Positions 16,734 through 25,596 of a stretch of 36,767 nt of DNA are shown here, piece by piece. A model generated the notes under the pieces. The model saw only the letters and a list, made by a program, of their open reading frames with translations. It had not been told where the DNA came from and did not search any database. The position numbers and the translations under genes were made by a program. Every line of letters starts with the position of its first letter. Position 1 is the first letter of the stretch. Origin of the DNA: Candidatus Gastranaerophilales bacterium (GTDB lineage: Bacteria; Cyanobacteriota; Vampirovibrionia; Gastranaerophilales; Gastranaerophilaceae); contig CALUQY010000018.1 of the NCBI GenBank assembly GCA_944323035.1, forward strand, positions 1 through 36,767, read 5' to 3'.

Positions 16734-18166
16734 TGATGAAAAAGGCATTTCTTACGTTAATCATATTGATATCTTCAATTAATGCCGTTTTGGCGCAACA
16801 AGTACCGCAAAATGTGCAGGATTACGTAAAAAACTTTTTCAAAGATACCTACTTCCGATTTGACGGAGCAGTAATTCTTCCTGATAACACGGTTTATCTG
16901 CCTGTTATTCCGGCGAAATTCGACATTGATGTCGAAAAACTTGATGTAAAGACTACAATTCCGGCAAATAAGGATTTTTCCAAACTGCCGGATGCGGTTA
17001 TTTTTAATAACGACTTTGTACTTTTAAAGGTTCTAAAAGACAAAGACGGCCATCCGACACTGGTTAACCAGACTAACTACCCGACAGAAATTAAATCCGG
17101 TATATTTCCGCAAGATCTTCTGCTTCCGCGCAGGCTTACAGTTCCGGACGGGCTTGGAAATATAAAAGGAAGTCTTGAAAGCTATTCGCCTGAGATAGAT
17201 GATTTGCGGGTAAATACAAACGCCGGTACCGATTATACAAAAATGTATTTTAACCATCCTGCATTTAAAAACAGCGTGTTTTATATGACCTCCCCGATTT
17301 CAAAAAATATAAAAGTGGTGGCCTCAAATAACAAAAAAGGTTATTACTATTACCACCAGAAAACCACCCCGAACAAAATGGCGCTGTATGATGACAGATA
17401 TCTTCTTGTCAGCACATACAGCAAAAGGGCGCTGATTGTTATTTCACTTTATGACGATGTAATTATAAAAGAGATTCCTTTAAAGACTACGCCTGATGAA
17501 ATTATTATTAACGGCGATAAAGCTTACGTGACCAGCTCTGAAGGACACTGTATTTACATTATTGACCTTTTAAAAATGGCTCCGACCCAGCAAATCCTTA
17601 TCAACGGAATGTGCGAAAAATTAATAATATCAGACGATGGCACAAAGCTTTTCTACTATGACAAACAAACCAAAACTCTCTGGGGCGTGGAACTCGACAA
17701 CAATTACCTTTTAAAAGACATCGGCGTATTTCCTAATGTTTCCAAAATCGCATACAGTGAAGGCAAAATTTATGTCACAAGCCGGACTAAAAACCGCATT
17801 GCAATTATTGATTATGCGGAGATGAACTTAACCGGCGAATACGACACCGATGAAAAGCCTGTAGATATGTATGTTTATAACAATAATCTTTATATTCTCT
17901 CTGCGGGCTTAAACCATATTCAGATATTGAACACCGAAACTGACGATTTTATCGGTGAAATTGCACTTCCGACCGAAAACGGATTCCCGAATAAATTCTA
18001 TAAAATTAAAGATGAACCATTACTTTTAGTGACAGATTCCGCAAACGCAGTATTTCATATAATTGACTTGAATACAAGTAAATTAATCTCAACACAGAAA
18101 ATAGATGAACCTGTAGCAAACCTTGTTATGGGCGAAGTAATCAGGAAATTCAATGATAATAAATAG
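16733..18166 (+). CDS. Secreted beta-propeller protein (YVTN-like)
   Basis: 477 residues with a signal peptide (MKKAFLTLIILISSINAVLA|QQ). The N-terminal part (about 25-190) is unrecognised. The C-terminal part (about 210-470) consists of repeated four-strand blades of the type KAYVTSSEGHCIYIIDLLKM, KIYVTSRTKNRIAIIDYAEM, NLYILSAGLNHIQILNTETD, like YVTN/NHL-type propellers of exported proteins. No catalytic motif is visible. Translation is coupled to dnaJ by a 1-base overlap, so this envelope protein is made in a chaperone operon. It may be a chaperone client or an envelope protein with a coupled expression need; that is inference. Confidence 0.8.
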   Translation: MMKKAFLTLIILISSINAVLAQQVPQNVQDYVKNFFKDTYFRFDGAVILPDNTVYLPVIPAKFDIDVEKLDVKTTIPANKDFSKLPDAVIFNNDFVLLKVLKDKDGHPTLVNQTNYPTEIKSGIFPQDLLLPRRLTVPDGLGNIKGSLESYSPEIDDLRVNTNAGTDYTKMYFNHPAFKNSVFYMTSPISKNIKVVASNNKKGYYYYHQKTTPNKMALYDDRYLLVSTYSKRALIVISLYDDVIIKEIPLKTTPDEIIINGDKAYVTSSEGHCIYIIDLLKMAPTQQILINGMCEKLIISDDGTKLFYYDKQTKTLWGVELDNNYLLKDIGVFPNVSKIAYSEGKIYVTSRTKNRIAIIDYAEMNLTGEYDTDEKPVDMYVYNNNLYILSAGLNHIQILNTETDDFIGEIALPTENGFPNKFYKIKDEPLLLVTDSANAVFHIIDLNTSKLISTQKIDEPVANLVMGEVIRKFNDNK

Positions 18167-18173
18167 GGATACA

Positions 18174-18743
18174 ATGATTAATAAATTTGATGATACTACC
18201 CGCGAAACAATGCTGGAACTTGAAAAGACCCAGCGGGAGTTCTGGAACATTTCACGCGTAACTGCTGAATTTTTATACCTCTTAATAATTGAACACGGCG
18301 CAAAAAACGTTCTTGAAGTAGGAACATCAAACGGTTACTCCGGCCTATGGCTTTCAAAAGCTCTGAAAGTTACAGGCGGACATCTTACAACAATTGAATA
18401 CTACCCGAAACGCCAGAATATCGCAATTGAGAACTTTACAAAATGCGGAACAATGGACGTTGTAACGCCAATTATAGGCTCTGCATGCGATGTGTTAAGA
18501 GATTTGCCGCGGGAAGCAATGTTTGACTTTGTATTTGTCGATGCAAATAAACGCGAATCTATTGAATATTTTAAACTCATCCACCCGCATCTTGTAAAAG
18601 GCGGAATTTACACCTGCGACAATGTTCTTTCTCATCAGGAAAAAGTTCAGCCGTTTATTGATGCGATAAATGCCCATCCGGATTATGAAAATGTTGTGCT
18701 TAAACTGCCTGCCGGACTTTCGCTCGCACGCAAACTCAGATAG
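18174..18743 (+). CDS. SAM-dependent O-methyltransferase family protein
   Basis: 189 residues from ATG 18174 (AGGGA site). An upstream in-frame ATG at 18153 overlaps the previous gene, has an AGGAA site, and would give 196 residues. The fold is that of class I methyltransferases related to catechol/caffeoyl-CoA O-methyltransferases (methyltransferase family 3). It shows motif I VLEVGTSNGYSGLWL, an acidic strand end at TTIEYYPKR, and FDFVFVDANKRESIEYF, which in the family carries the metal-binding Asp. GGIYTCDNVL matches the usual post-motif loop. The substrate is unknown. Last gene of the grpE operon, ending 12 bases from a convergent gene with no clear terminator. Confidence 0.85.
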   Translation: MINKFDDTTRETMLELEKTQREFWNISRVTAEFLYLLIIEHGAKNVLEVGTSNGYSGLWLSKALKVTGGHLTTIEYYPKRQNIAIENFTKCGTMDVVTPIIGSACDVLRDLPREAMFDFVFVDANKRESIEYFKLIHPHLVKGGIYTCDNVLSHQEKVQPFIDAINAHPDYENVVLKLPAGLSLARKLR

Positions 18744-18755
18744 CCCGCGCAAGCT

Positions 18756-19433
18756 TTACAAATCCTCAAACCCCGGTGAGGTCGTTGGAAGATTTTTGTA
18801 TCCATCATTTGACCAGACAGTTTTCTTAATATATTTATCCGAATATTTGCCGCGCTCAAATAATTTTTTCAAGGTGTTTTCTCTTGCCACAAGTGCATTA
18901 TGATTGTCATCTGCGCTTTCCGGAAAAACTCGTAAAATTTCGCACCATACAGAAGCTTCCATTGTCCAGGCATAAGTTTCTTCCGCTAACGAATTAAACT
19001 CATCCTGATGCAAAGCTTCGTGTGAGAGAAGTGCCGCAAGCGCTCCTGGAGGCGCGGTTCGGTGTTTCTGATTTATAAAGATATAAAGTCTGTTCCCTTT
19101 TTTCCAGCCGAGGGCATCAAAATTTGAATATTCATGCCCGATTTCTCCAAGATCTTTAAACTCAATTTTAACAGGCTCACCAGTCAGATTATTGCCTAAA
19201 ATAGCCTTTCTTGAAAATTCGCCGTTTGTACCTTTCAACATATCCAGCGCAACGTAGATAATTTCATCTTTAGAAATCTTTTTATACATCGGCTTAATGT
19301 CTGAAATATACTCTTCTGTATACTTCGCAGGATATTTTTTATTGTAAATTGCATTTTTTTCGGCAGCGCACGCCGCTCCGGCAAGGGTAAAAATTAATAA
19401 TGATATGCTTAACAGGTTTGTAATCTTCCTCAT
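18756..19433 (-). CDS. Secreted protein with HEXXH zinc-peptidase motif
   Basis: 225 residues. Signal peptide ends GAACA|AEK (about residue 23). The only strong motif is HEALH at 138-142 within ALLSHEALHQDEFNSLAEE, followed by EE at 151-152 and YAW. This is the pattern of gluzincin-type metallopeptidases (two His and a catalytic Glu, with a downstream Glu ligand). I do not recognise the family, and the enzyme's target is unknown. It acts in the periplasm or outside. The start has a run of AGAAAGAGAGAG before ATG. The gene has its own promoter at 19471-19498. Confidence 0.75.
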   Translation of the reverse strand: MRKITNLLSISLLIFTLAGAACAAEKNAIYNKKYPAKYTEEYISDIKPMYKKISKDEIIYVALDMLKGTNGEFSRKAILGNNLTGEPVKIEFKDLGEIGHEYSNFDALGWKKGNRLYIFINQKHRTAPPGALAALLSHEALHQDEFNSLAEETYAWTMEASVWCEILRVFPESADDNHNALVARENTLKKLFERGKYSDKYIKKTVWSNDGYKNLPTTSPGFEDL

Positions 19434-19470
19434 AACTCTCTCTTTCTAAATTACTACATCTATAGTAAAT

Positions 19471-19498
19471 AGTATAATACATATTTTCTAATTGGCAA
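19471..19498 (-). promoter_or_regulatory. Promoter of the HEXXH-protein gene
   Basis: Minus strand: TTGCCA (19498-19493), 16-base spacer, TATACT (19476-19471). The -35 lies in the last codons of the upstream TPR gene. Confidence 0.55.
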
Positions 19499-21065
19499 AT
19501 TTTCTGTTCTTTGCGGCTAAATCAGAATACAACATCATATATTCAGCAGAAGAACTGTCAATTGTAATAGCTTCGTTCGCATATTCAAGAGCGGATTTAA
19601 TATCGTCATCTTCCATATAGGTTCTTGCCATTTCCGCATAATATTCAGGATTTGTCAAATCAAACATAATTGCACGTTTCAGACATTCAATTGCTTCATC
19701 AATATCAGAGCTTTTTTTGCTTATCAAAGCCAGATAGTAATAAGCCGCAGCGAAATTAATATCAACAGAAAGAGCATCCCGGGCATATTTTTTAGCTGAA
19801 TCCAAATTTTCCGAGTCAAAAGCGGCCTTCATACCAATTGAATATGCCGGCATATAAAATTTATTAGTACATAAGATTTTATCGACAAGCTCCAGCGAAT
19901 CCGAAAACTTTTTCTGGCGCGCAAATAAATCCGCCAGAGCACACAGAGATTTAGGATTGTCTGAATCACGGGCAATAACCTTCAGTATTAAATCTTCTGC
20001 CTTATCATAAAGGTTTAAATCAATTAAAACATTTGCAAGAGAGGTCATAACGTATGTATCGTCCGGCTTAAGCTTCAACGCCTCTTCCAAATCAGCCTTA
20101 GCGCCCAGATAATCTTTTCCTGCATACTTCAAAAGAGCATTTAAAACCTTAGTATCATAATGCTCCGGCTCGATGTGAAAAATACTTGTAACCTCAAAGC
20201 GTGCCTGCTCATACTCCTTAATCTCAAAATACAAATTTGCAAGAGCGTACCGGTAGTCTACATTTGTAACATCAAGTTCAATAGCTTTTCTGTAAGCTTT
20301 AACCGCTTCCTCCATCCAGCCGTTATAGAAATAGGCATTTGCCAGATTAAAATAAAATTTAGGTTCTGCCGGCTCCTGCGAAACAGCTTTAGAAAAACAT
20401 TTTATAGCCTCCAGGAATTTCATATCCTCAATATAAAATAACCCCTTTAAATTTAAAACATCTACAGTTTCAATATTTAACGGCATTACGAGTTTGCGAG
20501 CCGCAGCAAGGTCATTTTTATTAAAATAAATAAGAGCCAGAAGCGCACTTTTTTCTTCACAAGGTTCAATATGTTCAAGAAGTTTAAGCGCCTCATCGAC
20601 AAAGGCATGATTAACATAAGCTGCGGCGATTTTCAAAAGAACCACGGAAGAAAGTCTGTTTTCTTTCACAAGAGTTCTCAGAGCCGCAACATCAGCGAAT
20701 TTGTCATAAACAGCAGCAAGTCTTGAATAATTTTTATCACACGGATACATTTTAACCAGAATTTGTGCATATTCAAGAGCATCTTTATATTTTCCGAGTG
20801 AAAAATATTTATTATAAAGTGCAGAAAGTGCAGTTTCATTATTTTCATCAAATTCAAGGATATCTTTATAGTAGCGGATAGAGCGTTCAATATCGTTCAT
20901 AAGAGCATAAATTTCCGCAAGCTGAGTGAGAACAATAATATTATCACTTTCGACATCAAGAGCCTTATATAAGGCTTCAATTGCGAGTTTGTATTCAGCC
21001 TTTTCGCGGTACTCCAAAGCTTTATCCAGATTTAATTTCAGCTCATCAACTTCTTTTTCAATCAT
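19488..21065 (-). CDS. Tetratricopeptide-repeat protein
   Basis: 525 residues consisting almost wholly of about a dozen TPR helix-turn-helix units. Examples are YKLAIEALYKALDVESDNII, FLEAIKCFSKAVSQEPAEPK, WMEEAVKAYRKAIELDVTNV and DIKSALEYANEAITIDSSSA. There is no signal peptide, membrane segment or catalytic domain, so it is probably a cytoplasmic scaffold. The start has a GAGGAA site 6 bases before ATG. It lies 15 bases after the FtsB-like gene in the same direction, so the two are likely co-transcribed. The partner is unknown. Confidence 0.88.
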   Translation of the reverse strand: MIEKEVDELKLNLDKALEYREKAEYKLAIEALYKALDVESDNIIVLTQLAEIYALMNDIERSIRYYKDILEFDENNETALSALYNKYFSLGKYKDALEYAQILVKMYPCDKNYSRLAAVYDKFADVAALRTLVKENRLSSVVLLKIAAAYVNHAFVDEALKLLEHIEPCEEKSALLALIYFNKNDLAAARKLVMPLNIETVDVLNLKGLFYIEDMKFLEAIKCFSKAVSQEPAEPKFYFNLANAYFYNGWMEEAVKAYRKAIELDVTNVDYRYALANLYFEIKEYEQARFEVTSIFHIEPEHYDTKVLNALLKYAGKDYLGAKADLEEALKLKPDDTYVMTSLANVLIDLNLYDKAEDLILKVIARDSDNPKSLCALADLFARQKKFSDSLELVDKILCTNKFYMPAYSIGMKAAFDSENLDSAKKYARDALSVDINFAAAYYYLALISKKSSDIDEAIECLKRAIMFDLTNPEYYAEMARTYMEDDDIKSALEYANEAITIDSSSAEYMMLYSDLAAKNRKFAN

Positions 21066-21080
21066 TAATATTCCTCAAAA

Positions 21081-21461
21081 TTATTTTTTAGACTTAGTAT
21101 CTGGATTTTCAGCCGGCTGCTGTTCATTAATAAGGATTAAAACTTCATCCTCGCTTGCCATTTTCAGAGAATTACGGGCAATACCTTCAAGTTTAGAGAT
21201 CTGCGAATAAGCTTTTATTTCATTTTTAAGCTGTTCATTTCTGGCCGCGGAAAGTGTCTTTAAATGTTCCAAATCAGAGATTTTACCGTTAAACGCCACC
21301 GCTTTTGAAAAATTCATCAATACACTCCAGCCCACCTGAATAAGCGCGAATAGCAAAAATATCGTTAGCCCTGAATAATAAATTTTTTCTTTTGGTCTGG
21401 AACCTTCTTTTTTAGAAGTTTTTTTAACTTTATCAAAAACTTTTTTCTGCTTATTCACCAC
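21081..21461 (-). CDS. FtsB/DivIC-like septum-formation protein
   Basis: 126 residues: a basic cytoplasmic N-terminus (1-28), one transmembrane helix (about 29-47), a coiled coil (about 55-95), then LEGIARNSLKMASEDEVLIL. That last segment matches the conserved end of the FtsB/FtsL/DivIC family (ARxxLGMxxPxExxY type). In other bacteria these proteins form a trimer with FtsQ or DivIB that recruits and activates septal wall synthesis. The start is GTG (two in tandem) with an AGAGG site. A strong promoter lies directly upstream. Family call is good; which of FtsB, FtsL or DivIC is unclear. Confidence 0.75.
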   Translation of the reverse strand: MVNKQKKVFDKVKKTSKKEGSRPKEKIYYSGLTIFLLFALIQVGWSVLMNFSKAVAFNGKISDLEHLKTLSAARNEQLKNEIKAYSQISKLEGIARNSLKMASEDEVLILINEQQPAENPDTKSKK

Positions 21462-21479
21462 AAAACACCTCTTACCAGC

Positions 21480-21508
21480 ATTATAAACAAAATATGGAGA
21501 ATATTCAA
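21480..21508 (-). promoter_or_regulatory. Promoter of the FtsB-like/TPR operon
   Basis: Minus strand: TTGAAT (21508-21503), 17-base spacer, TATAAT (21485-21480), about 19 bases before the GTG start. Confidence 0.7.
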
Positions 21509-21524
21509 AATTATTTTAATAAAT

Positions 21525-22361
21525 TTACAATTCCAGCTTAGTGGAGAATTCAAACTTAGTTTTCATAAGAGCATTTGTATCGTCATAAGTTTGTCCGGCA
21601 CCGAATTGCAGATTAAACCTGTCGTTTCCTTTATAAGCGAACGGGGTCAACAGCAGTATCAACTGTGCTGTTTTACGATTTCTGGTAATATCCGCTTCCA
21701 GAACATGCCTGATTGCCAGTGAACTATTTAGCCGCCATTCAGGTTCAAAAGAGATATAATTCGTTGTCAAACCGTAAGTTGCGACCTGATCTTTATGATA
21801 TTTTGTGTTAAGAGAGAAATTCTTTCTTTGATATTTTGTAAAAAGTCCGGAGGAATATTCCAGACTGGAAAGAGAGGACACTTCTGAGGAATAGTTTGTG
21901 CCAAAAGAAAAATTACCGTATTTTTCCTCAATCCCCTTATAATTTCCGGAAATCCAATTTTCTTCATTACCCCTGTAAGAAGCCTGAACTACTTTGTTAG
22001 AAACTCTTGCAGCCTTATTAGCTTCAAGTTTTTTATTATAATCCTTGAGCGAAGTCGCTGAAATTTTTTGCGGCTTAGAGATATTAATTGTTTTAGAATT
22101 TTCTGTTTTATCAAGGCTGACGACATCAAGATTATCAAAATACTGAATTTCGGTTTTTAAAACAGCCGGTTTAACCTCAGTATTGGTATTCAATTCCGTA
22201 GAACCTATTTCATTTACAGCAGAATTTCCTTCATCCTCCTCATCATCCGGGATTTCATAAATAAAAACTTTAGGAATATATCCGTCAGGATTTTTGCTTT
22301 CCTTTGCGAAAGCTGACGGGGTCAAAACCAGCATAAATAAAATTAATACCCACACTCTCAT
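21525..22361 (-). CDS. Probable outer-membrane beta-barrel protein
   Basis: 278 residues with a signal peptide (MRVWVLILFMLVLTPSAFA|KE). An acidic, low-complexity N-terminal part (about 20-120) precedes a region of alternating short amphipathic strands from about 145 to the end: GNFSFGTNYSS, YSSGLFTKYQR, FSLNTKYHKDQ, TYGLTTNYISFE, NLQFGAGQTYD, FEFSTKLEL. This is typical of a small outer-membrane barrel of about eight to ten strands. I do not recognise the family. There is no ribosome-binding site; a well-formed promoter ends exactly six bases before the ATG, so the message may be leaderless. Confidence 0.7.
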   Translation of the reverse strand: MRVWVLILFMLVLTPSAFAKESKNPDGYIPKVFIYEIPDDEEDEGNSAVNEIGSTELNTNTEVKPAVLKTEIQYFDNLDVVSLDKTENSKTINISKPQKISATSLKDYNKKLEANKAARVSNKVVQASYRGNEENWISGNYKGIEEKYGNFSFGTNYSSEVSSLSSLEYSSGLFTKYQRKNFSLNTKYHKDQVATYGLTTNYISFEPEWRLNSSLAIRHVLEADITRNRKTAQLILLLTPFAYKGNDRFNLQFGAGQTYDDTNALMKTKFEFSTKLEL

Positions 22362-22367
22362 ATCTAT

Positions 22368-22396
22368 ATTTTAACCTTTTTAAATAATAAATTCAA
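22368..22396 (-). promoter_or_regulatory. Promoter for a leaderless transcript (outer-membrane protein gene)
   Basis: Minus strand: TTGAAT (22396-22391), 17-base spacer, TAAAAT (22373-22368), then exactly 6 bases to ATG 22361. Transcription would start at or next to the A of the start codon. Confidence 0.6.
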
Positions 22397-22436
22397 CACA
22401 TCTTTTAGAGTAGTTTATTAATATATTGTTAAAAAT

Positions 22437-22465
22437 TTGCCAGATAATACAAGAAAAAATATAAT
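22437..22465 (+). promoter_or_regulatory. Promoter of pilT-recO
   Basis: TTGCCA (22437-22442), 17-base spacer, TATAAT (22460-22465), about 40 bases before the TTG start at 22506. Divergent from the outer-membrane protein promoter. Confidence 0.7.
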
Positions 22466-22505
22466 TAAACCATATAGACATATTCTATAACAGGAGATTA
22501 CGGAA

Positions 22506-23645
22506 TTGACTGAGAGCACATACGAACTTAAACAACACGATTCATTTGAAATAAATGAATGCCTTGAAGAAATGGTAAATTTCGGGGCCTCGGATGTCCA
22601 CCTTATTGCCGAAGAACATCCTATGTACAGAAAAAACGGGAAAATCGAAATAGCAAGGAATTACCCTGTTGTAACCGAAGAGGTTATCATAGATGCGGTT
22701 AAACAGATTTTACCGGTTCAAGCAGTACCACGGCATTTTCTTACAAAACTTGAAACCTCAAACGACTTTGACTTTTGTTATGAAATTCCGAAGGTTTCAA
22801 GATTTCGTATAAACGTCTGCAGCAGAATGTACAAAAAAGGTATGGTAATAAGAACAATTCCTCTTGAACCGCTAAAAATTGCCGATCTATACCTGCCGCC
22901 GGCGATTGAAAGCTTTACGGAATTCAACAACGGGCTGGTTCTTGTCACAGGCCCGACCGGTTCAGGGAAATCAACGACTTTAGCTTCACTGATTGATTAC
23001 ATTAACCAGACGCAGCAAAAACATATTATTTCAATAGAAGACCCTGTGGAATTTGTATTCTCTAACAAAAAATGCATAATTTCCCAGCGTCAGGTGGAAT
23101 TTGATACCGAAAGTTTTTCAACCGGTGTTAAGTATGCCCTGCGTCAAGACCCTGATATCATATTTATCGGTGAAATTCGTGACATGGAAACACTAAACGC
23201 CGCACTCAAAGCAGCTGAAACCGGCCACCTTGTGTTCTCCACCCTGCACACGAATGATGCTGTTCAAACCATTAACCGTATCGTTAACATGTTTGAACCG
23301 GATCAGCGCCAGTTTCTGCGTCAGCAGCTCGCATCGACCCTGCGTGCGACACTGGCTCAAAAACTTGTACCTACAATAGACGGGAATTCAAGACGGCCGG
23401 CATGCGAACTCCTCGTTGTAACCTCAACGATTCAGGATTTAATCGTTAAAGATGAAGTTGAACAAATTTATTCACTCGTAAAATCTGGATCTTTCAACAA
23501 AATGATTACGATGAACACTTCACTTTATCAACTGTACAGAGCAGGAGTAATTTCCGCAGAAACTGCCGTTGAATATTCAGATAATAAAAATGAACTTCAA
23601 CAAATGCTTCGCGGCATGTACCACGGAGTTGCACGTGACAACTAG
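22506..23645 (+). CDS. pilT: Type IV pilus retraction ATPase (PilT family)
   Basis: 379 residues. This hexameric motor depolymerises type IV pili. N-terminal PAS-like domain with FGASDVHLI (about 26-34), Walker A GPTGSGKST at 149-157, Asp box (IISIEDPVEF), Walker B region DPDIIFIGEIRD at 215-226, His box GHLVFSTLHTND at 240-251, and a C-terminal TSTIQDLIVKDE that corresponds to the PilT AIRNLIRE region. Those features favour PilT over the extension ATPase PilB, which is longer. The start is TTG with an AGGAG site 9 bases away; no better ATG is near. It overlaps recO. It is the only pilus motor gene here, and the prepilins of cassettes A-C could be its cargo. Confidence 0.9.
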   Translation: MTESTYELKQHDSFEINECLEEMVNFGASDVHLIAEEHPMYRKNGKIEIARNYPVVTEEVIIDAVKQILPVQAVPRHFLTKLETSNDFDFCYEIPKVSRFRINVCSRMYKKGMVIRTIPLEPLKIADLYLPPAIESFTEFNNGLVLVTGPTGSGKSTTLASLIDYINQTQQKHIISIEDPVEFVFSNKKCIISQRQVEFDTESFSTGVKYALRQDPDIIFIGEIRDMETLNAALKAAETGHLVFSTLHTNDAVQTINRIVNMFEPDQRQFLRQQLASTLRATLAQKLVPTIDGNSRRPACELLVVTSTIQDLIVKDEVEQIYSLVKSGSFNKMITMNTSLYQLYRAGVISAETAVEYSDNKNELQQMLRGMYHGVARDN

Positions 23646-24399
23646 GCAAACATATACAACGCAGGCAATTAATCTTAAATCCTATCCGCTTAAAGAATCG
23701 GACAAAATTGTCGTTATGTATTCAAAAGACAAAGGGATTATAAGAGCGGTTGCAAAAGGTATTAAAAAGCCTAAAAGTTCTCTTGGCGCAAGAATGGAAG
23801 CTTTTATCGCGAATACCCTCCTTCTTGCAAAAGGCCGGAACATGGATGTGGTTTCTCAGGCGGAAACCGTCAATGCGTTCGGAAATACAAGAAAAGATTT
23901 AGACAAAATTTTCTATTCAATGTACCTGACAGAAGTTGTTAATAATTTTGGTGTTGAAAACGACCCGTGCGCGGGAGAAATTTATGACACTCTTTATAAT
24001 GCGCTAAAAACAATTGCAGACGCGCCGGAGAAAAAAGATATTCTGCTGACGGTTCTAAAATTCCAGCTAAAAATGATGCACATTTCAGGGTTTTCTCCGG
24101 AATTTAAAACTTGCCTGAAATGCGGCTGCAAAATTGAAACAAACGCATATTTTCTAATCAATGAGGGCGGAATAATCTGCCGGAATTGCATAAACGATCC
24201 GCGCGGAAAACTAATACTCCATAATAAAATCAGAGAATTTTTGAATTATCTTGTAGATGCGGATTATAACGCGGTAACAGATTACGAAACAAAAGCAACA
24301 GAAAAAGTTTGCGAAGTTTGTTTTAATTTACTGAAAAAATGTATAGAACAACATTCGGCAAAAAAAATCCGAACGACCGAAATTCTGGCCGCTATTTAA
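23635..24399 (+). CDS. recO: DNA repair protein RecO
   Basis: 254 residues from a GTG at 23635 with a GGAG site, overlapping the end of pilT by 11 bases; earlier in-frame starts would lie inside pilT. RecO with RecR loads RecA on SSB-coated DNA in gap repair. N-terminal OB fold: TTQAINLKSYPLKESDKIVV, then GIIRAVAKGIKKPKSSLG. The helical part carries a zinc-ribbon (CLKCGC, then CRNC, at about 160-185). It is convergent with trmD, the stops overlapping by 8 bases. recA and ssb lie within 10 kb. Confidence 0.9.
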   Translation: MTTRQTYTTQAINLKSYPLKESDKIVVMYSKDKGIIRAVAKGIKKPKSSLGARMEAFIANTLLLAKGRNMDVVSQAETVNAFGNTRKDLDKIFYSMYLTEVVNNFGVENDPCAGEIYDTLYNALKTIADAPEKKDILLTVLKFQLKMMHISGFSPEFKTCLKCGCKIETNAYFLINEGGIICRNCINDPRGKLILHNKIREFLNYLVDADYNAVTDYETKATEKVCEVCFNLLKKCIEQHSAKKIRTTEILAAI

Positions 24400-25084
24400 C
24401 CTCGTTCATATACTTTTCATATAAATCCGGACGTTTTACTTTCGTACGTTTTAAACTTTCTTCAAGTCGAAACTCTTCAATAAGTTTGTGATTACCGTTC
24501 AAAAGCACTTCCGGCACTTCCAAACCGCGATACACACGCGGCTTTGTATACTGCGGATATTCAATCAAGCCGTTTGAAAAAGTATCATAATCGGCAGATT
24601 CAATTTTGCCCAGCGTTCCCTCAATTTTCCGGCTGACGGCATCAATAAGACACAACGCCGGAAGTTCACCGCCGGTCAACACGAAATCCCCGACAGAAAT
24701 TTCAACCGGCTTTATAATTTCTCTTATCCTCTCGTCAAATCCTTCATAATGTCCGCAAAGCATAACAATCTGTTCATATTTAGCGAGATTATTTACTATC
24801 GCGTCTGTAAGAGGTTTTCCCTGCGGTGTAAGCATGACCGTGATAGAATTTTCAATACGTTCAAGGCTTTCATACGCATCAACATAAGGCTGCGGCATCA
24901 AAACCATTCCCGCACCGCCGCCATAGGGTGTATCATCAACTTTTTTGTGTTTATCAAGCGTAAAATCACGCGGATTAACCGTATTGACCGAAAAGACAGC
25001 ACTTTCACGCGCCCGTTTCATAATACTCACATTACAATAAGCCCCAATAATTTCCGGGAACAGTGTCAAAACCTCAAAACGCAT
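24392..25084 (-). CDS. trmD: tRNA (guanine37-N1)-methyltransferase
   Basis: 230 residues. Methylates G37 of tRNAs reading CUN, CCN and CGG to prevent +1 frameshifting. SPOUT fold with a trefoil-knot SAM site: MLCGHYEGFDERI and ISVGDFVLTGGELPALCLID. The N-terminal MRFEVLTLFPEI and YGGGAGMVLMPQP are also diagnostic. Usual length is about 230-250. It starts at ATG 25084, overlapping the rimM stop by 1 base (TAATG), and is the last gene of the operon that begins at 28950. Confidence 0.96.
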   Translation of the reverse strand: MRFEVLTLFPEIIGAYCNVSIMKRARESAVFSVNTVNPRDFTLDKHKKVDDTPYGGGAGMVLMPQPYVDAYESLERIENSITVMLTPQGKPLTDAIVNNLAKYEQIVMLCGHYEGFDERIREIIKPVEISVGDFVLTGGELPALCLIDAVSRKIEGTLGKIESADYDTFSNGLIEYPQYTKPRVYRGLEVPEVLLNGNHKLIEEFRLEESLKRTKVKRPDLYEKYMNEVK

Positions 25085-25596
25085 TAGTCCAAAAGCCCTT
25101 CTATACTATTTATAACGACCTTTTTAGCTTTAATATCCACTTCCGGAACAATAGCTTTTACAAACGGAACAAACGAAACTTTACCTGATTTTGTCCTCAC
25201 AGAGAGCAAATCCGTTGCGCCGTTATTAGAAACGCCGACGATAAAACCTACATCCTTACCGGTCATATCGCAAACATTTAACCCGACGAGTTCGTCAATC
25301 AAAAACTCATCTTCATCAAGCGTTTCACGGATAACTTCTTCCTCAATAAAGAGTAAACATCCCTTGAATTCAAGAAGTTCATTAATAGACGTTATCCCCT
25401 TAAACTTTACCAGAGCAAAATTTTTATGTAAACGAATAGAGCTTATCTCAAAAGGTAAATAGTCATTATCCTTTTTGATAAAAACCTTTTTCAGACCCAG
25501 AAAAAATTCTTCCTGATTACGTGAAAAGCCGACTTTAGCTTCACCCTGAATACCGTGAAAATTAAGAATTTTCCCTACAGAAACCAGCTTACTCAT
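25084..25596 (-). CDS. rimM: Ribosome maturation factor RimM
   Basis: 170 residues. Assists assembly of the 30S head around S19. N-terminal RimM barrel opens VSVGKILNFHGIQGEAKVGF (family VGRIxxxHGLxGExKV). The C-terminal PRC-barrel has FLIDELVGLNVCDMTGKDVG and FVPFVKAIVPEVD. Normal length. The start overlaps the end of the upstream zinc-ribbon gene by 8 bases and the stop overlaps trmD by 1 base, the classical rimM-trmD pairing. Confidence 0.95.
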   Translation of the reverse strand: MSKLVSVGKILNFHGIQGEAKVGFSRNQEEFFLGLKKVFIKKDNDYLPFEISSIRLHKNFALVKFKGITSINELLEFKGCLLFIEEEVIRETLDEDEFLIDELVGLNVCDMTGKDVGFIVGVSNNGATDLLSVRTKSGKVSFVPFVKAIVPEVDIKAKKVVINSIEGLLD

